Assembly: GCA_030642635.1 (NCBI GenBank)
Contig: DAOWNK010000048.1
Span: 1-15,279, forward strand
Direction: 5' to 3'
DNA: 15,279 nucleotides
Origin: Pirellulales bacterium
GTDB lineage: Bacteria > Planctomycetota > Planctomycetia > Pirellulales > Thermoguttaceae
Each line of letters begins with the position of its first letter. Position 1 is the stretch's first letter. This document shows, one piece after another, positions 1-7,702 of this stretch. The notes under the pieces are model-generated. The model was not told the origin of the DNA and did no database searches. It saw only the letters and a list, made by a program, of their open reading frames with translations. The translations under genes were made by a program, and so were the position numbers.

Positions 1-762
1 ACAATGTCCATGCTCAGCAGCGATTACAACGTCTGTGCAGGAGTGCTTACAAACGACGTTTACCGACGCCTCTTGCGACCACGCGCATCGCAAAGAGAAC
101 TTGTGCTGGTTGGACGTGCTACGACGTTGCTTATCGGCGCCGCCGCACTTGGAACGGCGTTCTTGATGTCGGCAGGCACTGGAGAAGACCTGTTCAAAAA
201 CATGGTTACGCTATTCAGCATTGTAACTGCACCGGCCGGGCTTCCCATGATATTCGGGCTGCTTTCCAGCCGCGTGACCAAGACTGGTGCGATATGGGGC
301 TGGATTTGCGGCATCGTGACGGGGCTGGTCATGCTTAGATGGTGCCCATCAAGCATGGTGCTGACTCTCAACGGAATGAATGAAACGGTAATCTTCAGCG
401 TGATCCTCGAGAAGGAAATCGCAATTTTCGCCGGTACAGCCGTGGTTACTCTGTTTACGATATTCGCAGTGAGTTTGCTGAAACCGATGAATGCCGAGGA
501 ATGTGAGCGGGTCGATTTGTTCCATAGCAGGCTGGCGGTGCCGATCGGACAGTTGGACGAGGATCGGCCGGAAACGCAGCAAGCCGGTGCAGTTTTCTCG
601 CCGTTCCGCGTCGTCGGCGTCTCTGTTTTATTCATAGGCTTGATGATACTATGTATCTTGCCGTGGATAGAAGGGACCATGTCTATCTGCCTCAGCGTGT
701 TTTTTGGCGTAATGCTGCTGGCCGTTGGCGGCTTGATGACTTGGGCTAGCGGTAGACGGTAG
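1..762 (+). CDS. Sodium:solute symporter family protein, C-terminal part (5' end outside window)
   Basis: This is the C-terminal half of a solute:sodium symporter (SSS family) inner-membrane carrier. The frame is open at base 1, so the ATG at 4 is almost certainly internal. The first visible residues, MSMLSSDYNVCAGVLTNDVY, match the conserved SSS segment in which a small-residue helix is followed by a short loop with Asn-Asp and Tyr. About six hydrophobic helices follow, near visible residues 37-60, 69-87, 94-112, 141-160, 201-222 and 225-247. A charged loop around residues 165-195 separates the last two helices from the rest. The final residues (GRR) and the TAG stop lie inside a heptamer tandem array. 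The substrate cannot be read from this half. A sugar, an inositol or an organic acid is possible given the StsC-like aminotransferase downstream, but that is inference. The family call is good and the substrate is unknown. Confidence 0.85.
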   Translation, partial: TMSMLSSDYNVCAGVLTNDVYRRLLRPRASQRELVLVGRATTLLIGAAALGTAFLMSAGTGEDLFKNMVTLFSIVTAPAGLPMIFGLLSSRVTKTGAIWGWICGIVTGLVMLRWCPSSMVLTLNGMNETVIFSVILEKEIAIFAGTAVVTLFTIFAVSLLKPMNAEECERVDLFHSRLAVPIGQLDEDRPETQQAGAVFSPFRVVGVSVLFIGLMILCILPWIEGTMSICLSVFFGVMLLAVGGLMTWASGRR

Positions 763-785
763 ACGGTGTGCGGTAGATGGTATGC
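751..785 (+). repeat. Five-unit heptamer tandem array (GGTAGAY) across the symporter stop codon
   Basis: Five consecutive 7-bp units read GGTAGAC, GGTAGAC, GGTGTGC, GGTAGAT and GGTATGC, followed by a partial GG. The array supplies the last codons of the symporter and its TAG stop, then runs into the spacer. The 7-bp period is the same as that of the G-rich array before cimA, although the unit differs. Confidence 0.85.
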
Positions 786-793
786 GGCTGGAC

Positions 794-821
794 TTGTCAG
801 TTGAATCAGGACGACAATAAA
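794..821 (+). promoter_or_regulatory. Weak sigma70-like promoter candidate upstream of the aminotransferase
   Basis: TTGTCA (5 of 6 to the -35 consensus) at 794-799 is followed after 16 bp by AATAAA (4 of 6) at 816-821. It lies about 100 bp before the aminotransferase start and just before the paired palindrome. It could give that gene its own transcript apart from the symporter. Random matches of this quality are common, so the call is tentative. Confidence 0.3.
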
Positions 822-828
822 TGGGAAT

Positions 829-917
829 CCAGTGGCACCGGCGTCCCGCCGGTGTTGCGGAACTTATAACAACGCCTTTACTTGTGTGACACCGGCGAGA
901 CGCCGGCGCCACTGTGG
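829..917. repeat. Paired inverted palindromic element (subfamily with core CCGGCGTCnCGCCGG)
   Basis: The left arm (829-860) and the right arm (885-917, read on the minus strand) share AGTGGC-n-CCGGCGTC-n-CGCCGGTGT. Each arm folds on itself, and the two arms are inverted copies, so the unit can also form a long cruciform. About 24 bp of unrelated AT-richer sequence separates the arms. The right arm ends inside the Shine-Dalgarno region of the aminotransferase gene. No transposase is present, so this is a non-autonomous intergenic repeat of REP or MITE type. Confidence 0.75.
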
Positions 918-924
918 AGAACAA

Positions 925-2145
925 ATGACCGACACACTAGCGATCCACGGCGGCAGTCCCGTACGGACCGAGCCGTTTCCTTCGTGGCCGATCTTCGGCG
1001 AGGAAGAAGAACGCCGGCTGCTCCAGGCGCTGCGAAGCGGCAATTGGGGTAAACTCGCCGGCGACGAAGTGGCACAGTTTGAACAGCAATTCGCCGAATA
1101 TCATCAGGCCAAACATGCCGTCGCGGTGGTCAACGGTACGGTGGCATTGCGGATAGCAATGATGGCGGCGGGAATTCAGGCCGGCGACGAGGTGATCGTG
1201 CCGCCGTATACCTTCATCGCCACGGCCTCTGCGGTGATCGAAGCGAACGCAACGCCCGTGTTCGCCGACCTGGAACTGGACACGTTCAACATCGACCCGC
1301 AGGCGATCCAGGCGGCAATCACACCGCGAACCCGAGCCGTTATTCCCGTACACTTTGGCGGGCTGCCGTGCAATATGGACGCGATTATGGATATCGCCGG
1401 GCGACACAACCTGATCGTGATCGAGGACGCATGTCACGCACACGGTGCGGAATACAAGGGACGACGCGTCGGTGCGATCGGCAACATGGGCGTGTTTTCA
1501 TTCCAGTCCAGCAAGAATTTCACCAGCGGCGAAGGCGGTATTATTCTGACCAACGACGACGACCTGGCAGGGCGATGCTGGTCGATCCAAAACTGCGGCC
1601 GTATGCCGGACCGCCAGTGGTACGAGCATTTTACCATGGGCGGCAACTATCGGCTAAGCGAGTTCCAAGGTGCGGTGCTCAATGCACAGTTCGACCGCTT
1701 CGAGCAGCAGGCGGAAACACGCGAGCGAAACGGAAAGCACCTGGCCGAACGGCTCTCGGCGGTCCCCGGCATCTGCCCACAGACACGAACCGCCGACTGC
1801 ACGCGGCACGGTTACCATCTCTTCTCCTTCCGCCTAGACCAGGAGACCTTCGGCACGTCGCGCGAGACGTTCCTCGAATCGCTTAACGCCGAAGGAATTC
1901 CTGCCATCGCAGGATATCCTACACCGATTTACAGACAGCCGATGTTCGAGAATCAGGCGTTCGGACCTTACACGGGTTGTCTGCTCGACAACCCGGAACT
2001 GGACTATCGCAAGGTGAATTGTCCGAATTGCGAGACAATTTGCCGTGCGCAAGGCGTTTGGCTGGAGCAACGACTGCTGCTGGGCACCGAACGCGACATG
2101 GACGACATTGTACGTGCGGTCGAGAAGGTCAGTGAATGTTCTTAA
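925..2145 (+). CDS. DegT/DnrJ/EryC1/StrS family PLP-dependent aminotransferase (StsC-like)
   Basis: This is a 406-residue fold-type I aminotransferase of the DegT/DnrJ/EryC1/StrS family, which transfers an amino group, usually from Glu or Gln, to a keto-sugar or keto-cyclitol. Visible signatures are the cofactor-phosphate region VNGTVALRIA (70-79), PPYTFIATASA (93-103), the cofactor-ring Asp168 in VIEDACHAHG, and the Schiff-base lysine Lys197 in SFQSSKN followed by SGEGG. The C-terminal half carries YRLSEFQGA (242-250), typical of the family. The overall pattern (N-terminal LAIHGGSPVR, FSFQSSKNFTSGEGG, NYRLSEFQ) most resembles scyllo-inosose aminotransferase and AHBA-synthase-like members, but the substrate cannot be fixed from sequence alone. 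The start at 925 is chosen because GGAG lies 5 bases upstream and the homology begins there; the open frame further upstream only translates the palindromic repeat. The gene may be co-transcribed with the symporter. Its 3' end overlaps the convergent zinc-ribbon gene by 17 bp. Confidence 0.9.
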   Translation: MTDTLAIHGGSPVRTEPFPSWPIFGEEEERRLLQALRSGNWGKLAGDEVAQFEQQFAEYHQAKHAVAVVNGTVALRIAMMAAGIQAGDEVIVPPYTFIATASAVIEANATPVFADLELDTFNIDPQAIQAAITPRTRAVIPVHFGGLPCNMDAIMDIAGRHNLIVIEDACHAHGAEYKGRRVGAIGNMGVFSFQSSKNFTSGEGGIILTNDDDLAGRCWSIQNCGRMPDRQWYEHFTMGGNYRLSEFQGAVLNAQFDRFEQQAETRERNGKHLAERLSAVPGICPQTRTADCTRHGYHLFSFRLDQETFGTSRETFLESLNAEGIPAIAGYPTPIYRQPMFENQAFGPYTGCLLDNPELDYRKVNCPNCETICRAQGVWLEQRLLLGTERDMDDIVRAVEKVSECS

Positions 2146-2857
2146 CGCCACGCATCACCATCCTGACGACCGAGTCCCATGCAACGGCCGTCAGCGTGTA
2201 GGTATCGTCCGGCTCTTTAACTGCGAATACCCCGTGGTTTTGCGTGGAGAGTGACTTGACGAACCGGTCCGACGTGAGTATTTCACCGCCGGACAAGTGC
2301 ACCTGGACATTTTCTCCGTCCGGTTTCTCGGCCCAAAACCTCTCGAACGCAGCCGCCGTGGAACGTTCCGCTGCCGAGATTTCTTCGGACGGCTCGTCAG
2401 TGTCCGTCCGTCCGGTGTCGATTTGCGGTCGGGTAAGGTCGGAATCGACACCGCCGTCTGCCCGACCGACACCGAGATCTTGCTCAGTTTCCTCTGCTTC
2501 TTCAGGGACGTCGTCGTAGGTGGGAATCCGAAACTTCGAGCCGCACTCGGGGCATTGGCCCGGTTTCCCTTGCAGGCTGGCCGGGCCGTGCAACCGATGG
2601 CCGTTGGGACAAAGAAACTCGATCTGCGGCTCTTTTTCCACCGGTTCGACGCTGTCTGTCTCAAGCGGTCCGATTCCCGAATCGGTCAGTTCCGGTTTAG
2701 AGACGTCGGAGTCGCTCCCAGCAGCGTGACTGGCGTCGACTTCGGCCGGGTATGGAATGCGGAACTTAACCCCACATTTAGGGCATTTTGCCCCCCGGCC
2801 CGCCTGCTCGTCAGGACATATGATCTTGTGTCCGTTCGGACAAAAAAACTCGATCAC
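2129..2857 (-). CDS. Double zinc-ribbon protein with a conserved C-terminal domain, function unknown
   Basis: This is a 242-residue soluble protein with two similar zinc ribbons. The first is at residues 4-34 (Cys6, His10, Cys25, Cys28, in CPNGH...CPKCG...KFRIP) and the second at 81-111 (Cys83, His87, Cys102, Cys105, in CPNGH...CPECG...KFRIP). The two blocks are clear duplicates spaced about 77 residues apart. Acidic, Asp/Glu/Ser/Thr-rich linkers follow each ribbon (35-78 and 112-165). The C-terminal block (about 168-240) is compact and looks folded; it includes GGEILTSDRF and YTLTAVAWDSVVRMVMRGVK. From memory, this ribbon-plus-C-terminal-block layout is common in planctomycete hypothetical proteins, without a known role. 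The start is GTG at 2857, with GAGG 6 bases upstream and a strong promoter about 50 bp before it. The 3' end overlaps the convergent aminotransferase gene. Confidence 0.8.
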   Translation of the reverse strand: MIEFFCPNGHKIICPDEQAGRGAKCPKCGVKFRIPYPAEVDASHAAGSDSDVSKPELTDSGIGPLETDSVEPVEKEPQIEFLCPNGHRLHGPASLQGKPGQCPECGSKFRIPTYDDVPEEAEETEQDLGVGRADGGVDSDLTRPQIDTGRTDTDEPSEEISAAERSTAAAFERFWAEKPDGENVQVHLSGGEILTSDRFVKSLSTQNHGVFAVKEPDDTYTLTAVAWDSVVRMVMRGVKNIH

Positions 2858-2913
2858 CTTGAACCTCGCCGTTGTGGTCGATTCCCAGGTTCAGCAATTC
2901 ACTGTATTTCTCG

Positions 2914-2942
2914 ATTATACTTTACCAAGACGTTTGGGGCAA
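2914..2942 (-). promoter_or_regulatory. Sigma70-type promoter for the zinc-ribbon gene
   Basis: On the minus strand, TTGCCC (2942-2937) is followed after exactly 17 bp by a perfect TATAAT (2919-2914). The expected transcription start near 2907 leaves a leader of about 50 bases before the GTG codon. This indicates that the gene is transcribed separately from valS, which ends further upstream on the same strand. Confidence 0.7.
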
Positions 2943-3022
2943 CTATTGGTTCGTAGTGACCGTATTCATGCGGTTCATGCCACACGAAGGCCCCGATAAA
3001 TTGGGACACTACAAACAGAATT

Positions 3023-3080
3023 GTTCAGCCCCGGCGTCCACGCCGAGAAATGCAACGCCGCGTGGACGCGGCGGCTAAAC
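3023..3080. repeat. Paired inverted REP-like element after valS (subfamily GTTTAGCCGC)
   Basis: Two inverted arms each hold a hairpin: GGCG-TCCA-CGCC (3033-3044) and GCCGCG-TGGA-CGCGGC (3057-3072). Read in the same orientation, both arms start GTTyAGCC and keep the TCCA loop, while their stems differ and remain paired. The element begins only 8 bp past the valS stop. It could protect the 3' end of the transcript, but there is no T-tract for a classical terminator. Confidence 0.75.
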
Positions 3081-3088
3081 GGCAATTA

Positions 3089-6000
3089 CTACTTGACCGT
3101 CGCAAGCCGCTGCAAAACGGCTGTAGTATTAGCGTGTTGATCTTCCAACTCGGCCAAACCGTCCTTCTCCTTCTGCACCACCGCCGCCGGCGCCCGCTCG
3201 ATGAAATTCTGGTTTTCGAGTTTCTTTCGCTTCGTGGCGATCAGCCCCTCGAGCTTTTCCAATTCTTGTTTCTTGCGGGCAATTTCGGCCTCGATGTCGA
3301 TCAACTCGGCCAGGTCGACGAAAACCTCGATGCCGGGCAACGTAACGTTGGCGCTCAGCGCCGGCGGTTCCACATCGGCGCCAAGGCCGGTCGCACGAGC
3401 GCCGGCCATGCCGGCAAAGTAAGGCTCCATCGGGCGGAGCAACTTGGCGGTGTTCGCATCGCAGCGGACCGAGAAATCTATTTTCTGCTTCGGCGGAACG
3501 TTCTGCCGGCTGCGAATATCGCGCACCGCACGAAGCACTTCCTGGAATCGGGCGAATTGAGCCTCGATGTGTTCGTCCCGCCGGGCCGGCTCACTCTGCG
3601 GCCATGGTGCAATCATAATGCTCTCGGCCGCCGAGCGGGGTTCGGCCAAGCCGCGTTTGGGCGCCACCTCGCCGAGCAACTGCCACACCTCCTCGGTTAC
3701 GAATGGAATGATCGGATGCAGCAGCCGCAACAGCACGTCGAGCGTATGGGCCAAAACCCGTTGGGCCGACGGCCTGCTCGGTTCATCTTGTAATCGGTTT
3801 TTGACCATCTCGACGTAGAAGCTGCAAAACTCGTCCCATGCGAAGTCGTAAAGCGTCCGGGCGGCGTCGGCGTATTTGTACTCGGCCAGATAATCCGTCA
3901 CTTGCTGCGTTACCGTCGCCAGTCGGCTTAGAATCCAACGGTCCTCGACCAGCAACTCGCCGTCGGCCACTGCGGCCGGCGTGTAGCCGGCCAGGTTCAT
4001 CAGCGTAAACCGCGAGGCGTTCCACAGCTTGTTGCAGAAGTTGCGTCCCAACTCGAACCGGTCGCTTACGACCGCCCCGCGCGGCAGCGCCCGGTCGGCC
4101 GGTTTTTCGGCCCATTGTGTCGAGAACTCGCCGCCGCAATGCTTGCACTTGATGCGCGGCAATATGCGGTTCTGCTTCGTCTGCTCGATCAGCTTGTTGC
4201 AGTGCGGGCACTCGAACTCGACCGGCACGCGAATGTCTTGCGTCTCGGTCGTCAGGTACGCAAGCGCGAACCGTAGCGAGTCGGCGCCGAATTTTTCCAT
4301 CACATCGACCGGATCGACGCCGTTGCCCTTCGATTTCGACATGCCCTCGCCGTGGCCGTCGAGTATTTTCGGGTGGATGTAGACCTCGCGGAACGGGACC
4401 TCGCCGACGTTGTGCAGCCCGGCCAAGACCATCCGTGCTACCCACAAGGTAATGATATCGCGGCTGGTTATCAGCACGTTGGTCGGGTAGAAGTATTTCA
4501 GATCGGCGGTCTGCTTCGGCCAGCCGAGTGTGGAATGCGGCCACAACGCCGAGCTGAACCACGTGTCGAGCACGTCCTGCTCGCGCGAAAGCCTATGGCC
4601 CGGCACGGCGTCCTCGGCAAGGTCTTCCTCCCAGGCACAGACCAGCCATTGTCCGTGCTGTTCGTCGCGGCGCCAAGCCACATCATCGCGGCCGGCGAAC
4701 GCCTTTTCCAGATCGACTTGCTTGGCAGTCTTGCAATACCAGATCGGAATCCGGTGTCCCCACCAAAGCTGCCGGCTGATCGGCCAATCGCGTTTCTCGC
4801 TAAGCCAATCGAGGTAACCCTTGGTGTATCGTTCGGGGATGATCTTTACCCGGCCGTCGCTTACGGCGTCCATGGCTGTCTGTGAGAGGTGGTCCATTTT
4901 GACGAACCACTGGTCGGTCAAGAGCGGTTCGATGGGCGTTTTCGAGCGGTCGGAGTGTGCCAGGTCGATCTGGCGGTCCTCGATTTCACCCAGCAGACCG
5001 AGTTTATCGAGATCGGCAACCACGTTCTCGCGTGCCTCCAACACCGTTTGACCGCAGTACGGCCCGGCTGAGTCGCTTAGCGTACCGTCCAGATTCAGTA
5101 TATTTACCATCGGCAAGTTCTGACACAGGCCGACCTCATAGTCGTTCTTGTCGTGTGCCGGTGTGATTTTCACACAGCCGGTGCCCAACTCGGGCTTTGC
5201 CCAGGTGTCGGCCACAAGCGGAATCTCGCGGTCCACAAGCGGCAGCATCACTTTGCGTCCGTCGGCGGCCATATCGCGTAGTGTGAGCAACGAGTCGAGC
5301 ATCGTGCTGCGCCGCAGCCGCACGTCGTCGAGCTGTGCCTGGATTTCCGGCTTCTGCTTCTCCGGCGCCGCGGCCAGACGATCCTTTAACTCGGCCTCAA
5401 CTTTATCAAGTGCGGCGGCCGGGTCCGGGTGCACCGCCACGGCCGTATCGCCGAGCATCGTCTCCGGCCGGGTGGTGGCGATTGTCACGTGTTTCGGTTC
5501 GCCCGGCTTCGGGTCGATCACCGGGTAGTGGAAGTACCAAAAATGCCCTTCAATCGTCTCGTGAAAGACCTCATCGTCGCTGACGGCCGTCTGGAGCATC
5601 GTGTCCCAGTTCACCAACCGCTTGCCGCGATAGATCAGCCCTTCTTTGAACAGGCTGAAGAACGTGTGTCGTACCGCCCGGGCGCAGACCGGGTCGAGCG
5701 TGAAGCGTGTCCGACTCCAATCGCAGCTACAGCCCATCTGGCGGAGTTGACCGAGTATGCGTTTTTCGTATGCTTCTTTCCACTGCCAGATTCGTTTTAC
5801 GAGTCCCTCGCGTCCGAGTTCGTGTCGGGAGGTTTTTTCCTCTTCCAACAGCCGCCGCTCGACGACCGCCTGTGTGGCGATGCCCGCATGGTCGGTCCCC
5901 GGCATCCAGAGCGTGGCGAACCCCTGCATTCGCTTCTGCCGGATGAGGATGTCTTGCAGCGTGTTGTTAAGCGCGTGGCCCAGGTGCAGCGCCCCGGTCA

Positions 6001-6139
6001 CGTTCGGCGGCGGTATAACGATAGTATACGGCTTGCGTTTAGAATCCGGCTCGCTGTGGAAGTAGCCGTTTTCTTCCCAGAACTTGTACCAGCGGTTTTG
6101 CGCCGCGGCATGGTCGTATTGTTTGGGCAGTTCGTTCAA
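3089..6139 (-). CDS. valS: Valyl-tRNA synthetase
   Basis: This class I synthetase charges tRNA-Val with valine and edits mischarged threonine; it is cytosolic. Visible parts: the HIGH-type motif HLGH at residues 52-55 within PPPNVTGALHLGHAL, the CP1 editing domain from about 205 to 340 (TTRPETMLGDTAVAVHP, then GTGCVKITPAHDKND), the SKS motif MSKSKGN at 600-606, the anticodon-binding domain from about 700, and a C-terminal coiled-coil arm (945-1015). Two inserts stand out: a charged helical stretch at about 240-290 in the editing domain, and a zinc ribbon at about 640-690 with CPHC (644-647) and CKHC (665-668). The likely start is TTG at 6139, giving 1016 residues: it follows AAGGA by 6 bases, fits the family N-terminus (NELPKQYDHAAAQNRWY), and overlaps the cimA stop as TTGA. 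An ATG start at 6232 would run 97 bp into cimA. The gene ends in tandem TAG TAA. Confidence 0.95.
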   Translation of the reverse strand: MNELPKQYDHAAAQNRWYKFWEENGYFHSEPDSKRKPYTIVIPPPNVTGALHLGHALNNTLQDILIRQKRMQGFATLWMPGTDHAGIATQAVVERRLLEEEKTSRHELGREGLVKRIWQWKEAYEKRILGQLRQMGCSCDWSRTRFTLDPVCARAVRHTFFSLFKEGLIYRGKRLVNWDTMLQTAVSDDEVFHETIEGHFWYFHYPVIDPKPGEPKHVTIATTRPETMLGDTAVAVHPDPAAALDKVEAELKDRLAAAPEKQKPEIQAQLDDVRLRRSTMLDSLLTLRDMAADGRKVMLPLVDREIPLVADTWAKPELGTGCVKITPAHDKNDYEVGLCQNLPMVNILNLDGTLSDSAGPYCGQTVLEARENVVADLDKLGLLGEIEDRQIDLAHSDRSKTPIEPLLTDQWFVKMDHLSQTAMDAVSDGRVKIIPERYTKGYLDWLSEKRDWPISRQLWWGHRIPIWYCKTAKQVDLEKAFAGRDDVAWRRDEQHGQWLVCAWEEDLAEDAVPGHRLSREQDVLDTWFSSALWPHSTLGWPKQTADLKYFYPTNVLITSRDIITLWVARMVLAGLHNVGEVPFREVYIHPKILDGHGEGMSKSKGNGVDPVDVMEKFGADSLRFALAYLTTETQDIRVPVEFECPHCNKLIEQTKQNRILPRIKCKHCGGEFSTQWAEKPADRALPRGAVVSDRFELGRNFCNKLWNASRFTLMNLAGYTPAAVADGELLVEDRWILSRLATVTQQVTDYLAEYKYADAARTLYDFAWDEFCSFYVEMVKNRLQDEPSRPSAQRVLAHTLDVLLRLLHPIIPFVTEEVWQLLGEVAPKRGLAEPRSAAESIMIAPWPQSEPARRDEHIEAQFARFQEVLRAVRDIRSRQNVPPKQKIDFSVRCDANTAKLLRPMEPYFAGMAGARATGLGADVEPPALSANVTLPGIEVFVDLAELIDIEAEIARKKQELEKLEGLIATKRKKLENQNFIERAPAAVVQKEKDGLAELEDQHANTTAVLQRLATVK

Positions 6140-7698
6140 TGTTCGTCCTTGTGCAACTTGTACTCGAAGCTGTCGACCAGCGCGATCCAGCTCGCCTCGA
6201 TTATATTTTCGCTTACTCCGACGGTTCCCCACACGTCGTCCTCGTCCTGGCTTTCGATGACCACGCGCACCCCGGCGGCGGTGGCGGCTTCGGAATTGAT
6301 CACTCGCACTTTATAATCGACAAGGTGCAACTTTCGCAAGGCTGGAAAGCTGCCGTTTAAGGCCTTTCGCATGGCGGCGTCCAGGGCGTTTACCGGGCCG
6401 TCGCCCTCGGCCACTTCGTGCCGGACCTCGTTGCCGATGCGGATTTTTATGGTCGCCTCGGTAATCAGTTTCCCGTCGATATCGGTTTCAACCTCTACGT
6501 GGTACTTCAGCCGCTCGAAGTGCGGCCGGAACGTGCCGGCGCACTTCTTTACCAAAAGCTCGAACGAGCCGTCGGCCGCCTCGAACTGGTAGCCGGCGCT
6601 CTCCATCGACACGACCTTGGCGAGGATTTTATCCATCAGTTTCGAGTCTTGCGGCACGTCGAGCCGGCTGGTCAGTGCGACGACGTTCGCCCGGCCCGAA
6701 AGCTCGCTAAGCAGCACGCGGCGCTGGTTGCCGACCGTCGCCGGGTCGATGTGCTCGTAGCTGGCCGCGTTCCGCGAGACGGCGCTGACGTGCATTCCGC
6801 CCTTGTGTGCGAACGCGCTTTTGCCGACGAACGGCTGGTGCGTGCGGAAATTCATGTTGACCATCTCGTAGACGTAGCGGGACAGTTCGGTCAGGTGCCC
6901 GGTTTGGTCTCCGCCGAGCACCTCGTAGCCGTCCTTTTTCACCGCAAGGTTGGCTACTACCGAGATCAGGTCGGCATTGCCGCACCGCTCGCCGAACCCG
7001 TTTACGGTGCCTTGGACTTGCGAGGCCCCGGCCCCCACGGCGGCCAATGCACCGGCCACGGCCAGATCGCAGTCGTTGTGCGTATGGATGCCTAGCGGCA
7101 CGCTAAGTGCCTCGACGGCTGTGCGTGTCGCTTTTGAGATATATTCCGGCATGGCGCCGCCGTTGGTATCGCACAGCACGACCAGCCGTGCACCGGCCTC
7201 GGCCGCTGTCCGGACGGCTTGTAGTGCATAGTCGCCGTCGTGCTTGTAACCGTCAAAGAAGTGTTCGGCGTCGAAGATCACCTCGCGTCCGGCCTCGACC
7301 AGGTATCGGACGCTTTCGTCGATCATAGCCAGGTTCTCTTCCAGGCTGGTTTGCAGCACCTCGGCCACCTGGAACGCCGATGCCTTGCCGACCAGCGTGA
7401 CGACCGGCGCGGCGGAGTCCAACAGCGCCTTCAACCCCGGGTCTTGCTCGGCGGCAAGGCCCTTGCGTCTGGTCATGCCGAACGCGCAGACCTTCACGTG
7501 CTTCAGGTCAATCCGGACGACTTGCTGGAAGTATCGCAGGTCCTTCTCGTTGCTGGCCGGATATCCGCCCTCGATGTAGTCGAACGCCATCCGGTCGAGC
7601 CGCTCGGTCAGCAGCAGCTTGTCCTGTAGCGAGAAGTCGATTCCTTCGGCCTGTGCGCCGTCGCGAAGGGTGGTGTCGTAGATTTCGATGTGACGCAT
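6136..7698 (-). CDS. cimA: (R)-citramalate synthase
   Basis: This cytosolic enzyme of 520 residues condenses pyruvate with acetyl-CoA to (R)-citramalate, the first step of the threonine-independent route to 2-oxobutyrate and isoleucine. The N-terminal HMGL-like TIM barrel shows YDTTLRDGAQAEG (7-19, with metal-ligand Asp8 and catalytic Arg12), the metal-binding HTHND (205-209) and NGFGERCGNADL (233-244). The linker continues to about residue 390, and the C-terminal LeuA-type allosteric domain (about 400-515) should bind the feedback inhibitor. The N-terminal sequence pattern fits the CimA subgroup rather than 2-isopropylmalate synthase. valS follows with a 4-base overlap, so branched-chain precursor synthesis and tRNA-Val charging are probably translationally coupled. 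There is no Shine-Dalgarno: the 5' leader next to ATG is a C-rich heptamer array. No downstream isoleucine genes are in the window. Confidence 0.93.
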   Translation of the reverse strand: MRHIEIYDTTLRDGAQAEGIDFSLQDKLLLTERLDRMAFDYIEGGYPASNEKDLRYFQQVVRIDLKHVKVCAFGMTRRKGLAAEQDPGLKALLDSAAPVVTLVGKASAFQVAEVLQTSLEENLAMIDESVRYLVEAGREVIFDAEHFFDGYKHDGDYALQAVRTAAEAGARLVVLCDTNGGAMPEYISKATRTAVEALSVPLGIHTHNDCDLAVAGALAAVGAGASQVQGTVNGFGERCGNADLISVVANLAVKKDGYEVLGGDQTGHLTELSRYVYEMVNMNFRTHQPFVGKSAFAHKGGMHVSAVSRNAASYEHIDPATVGNQRRVLLSELSGRANVVALTSRLDVPQDSKLMDKILAKVVSMESAGYQFEAADGSFELLVKKCAGTFRPHFERLKYHVEVETDIDGKLITEATIKIRIGNEVRHEVAEGDGPVNALDAAMRKALNGSFPALRKLHLVDYKVRVINSEAATAAGVRVVIESQDEDDVWGTVGVSENIIEASWIALVDSFEYKLHKDEH

Positions 7699-7702
7699 GG
7701 TT

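Noticed and set aside
832..924. Extended N-terminus of the aminotransferase
   Set aside because: It only translates the palindromic repeat; ATG 925 has GGAG and the homology start.
2297..2956. 219-codon plus-strand frame
   Set aside because: It is antisense to the zinc-ribbon gene and its promoter; the sense frame has the zinc-ligand pattern.
3023..3080. Rho-independent terminator for valS
   Set aside because: The hairpins are strong but no T-run follows on either strand; the pattern fits the REP-like family better.
3050..3793. 247-codon plus-strand frame
   Set aside because: It is antisense to the valS C-terminus; the valS frame has clear homology throughout.
6137..6232. ATG start for valS at 6232
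   Set aside because: The extra 31 residues overlap cimA by 97 bp and do not resemble ValRS; TTG at 6139 has a Shine-Dalgarno and the family N-terminus.
5429..6316. 295-codon plus-strand frame
   Set aside because: It is antisense to the valS N-terminal half and the end of cimA; both sense frames are well supported.
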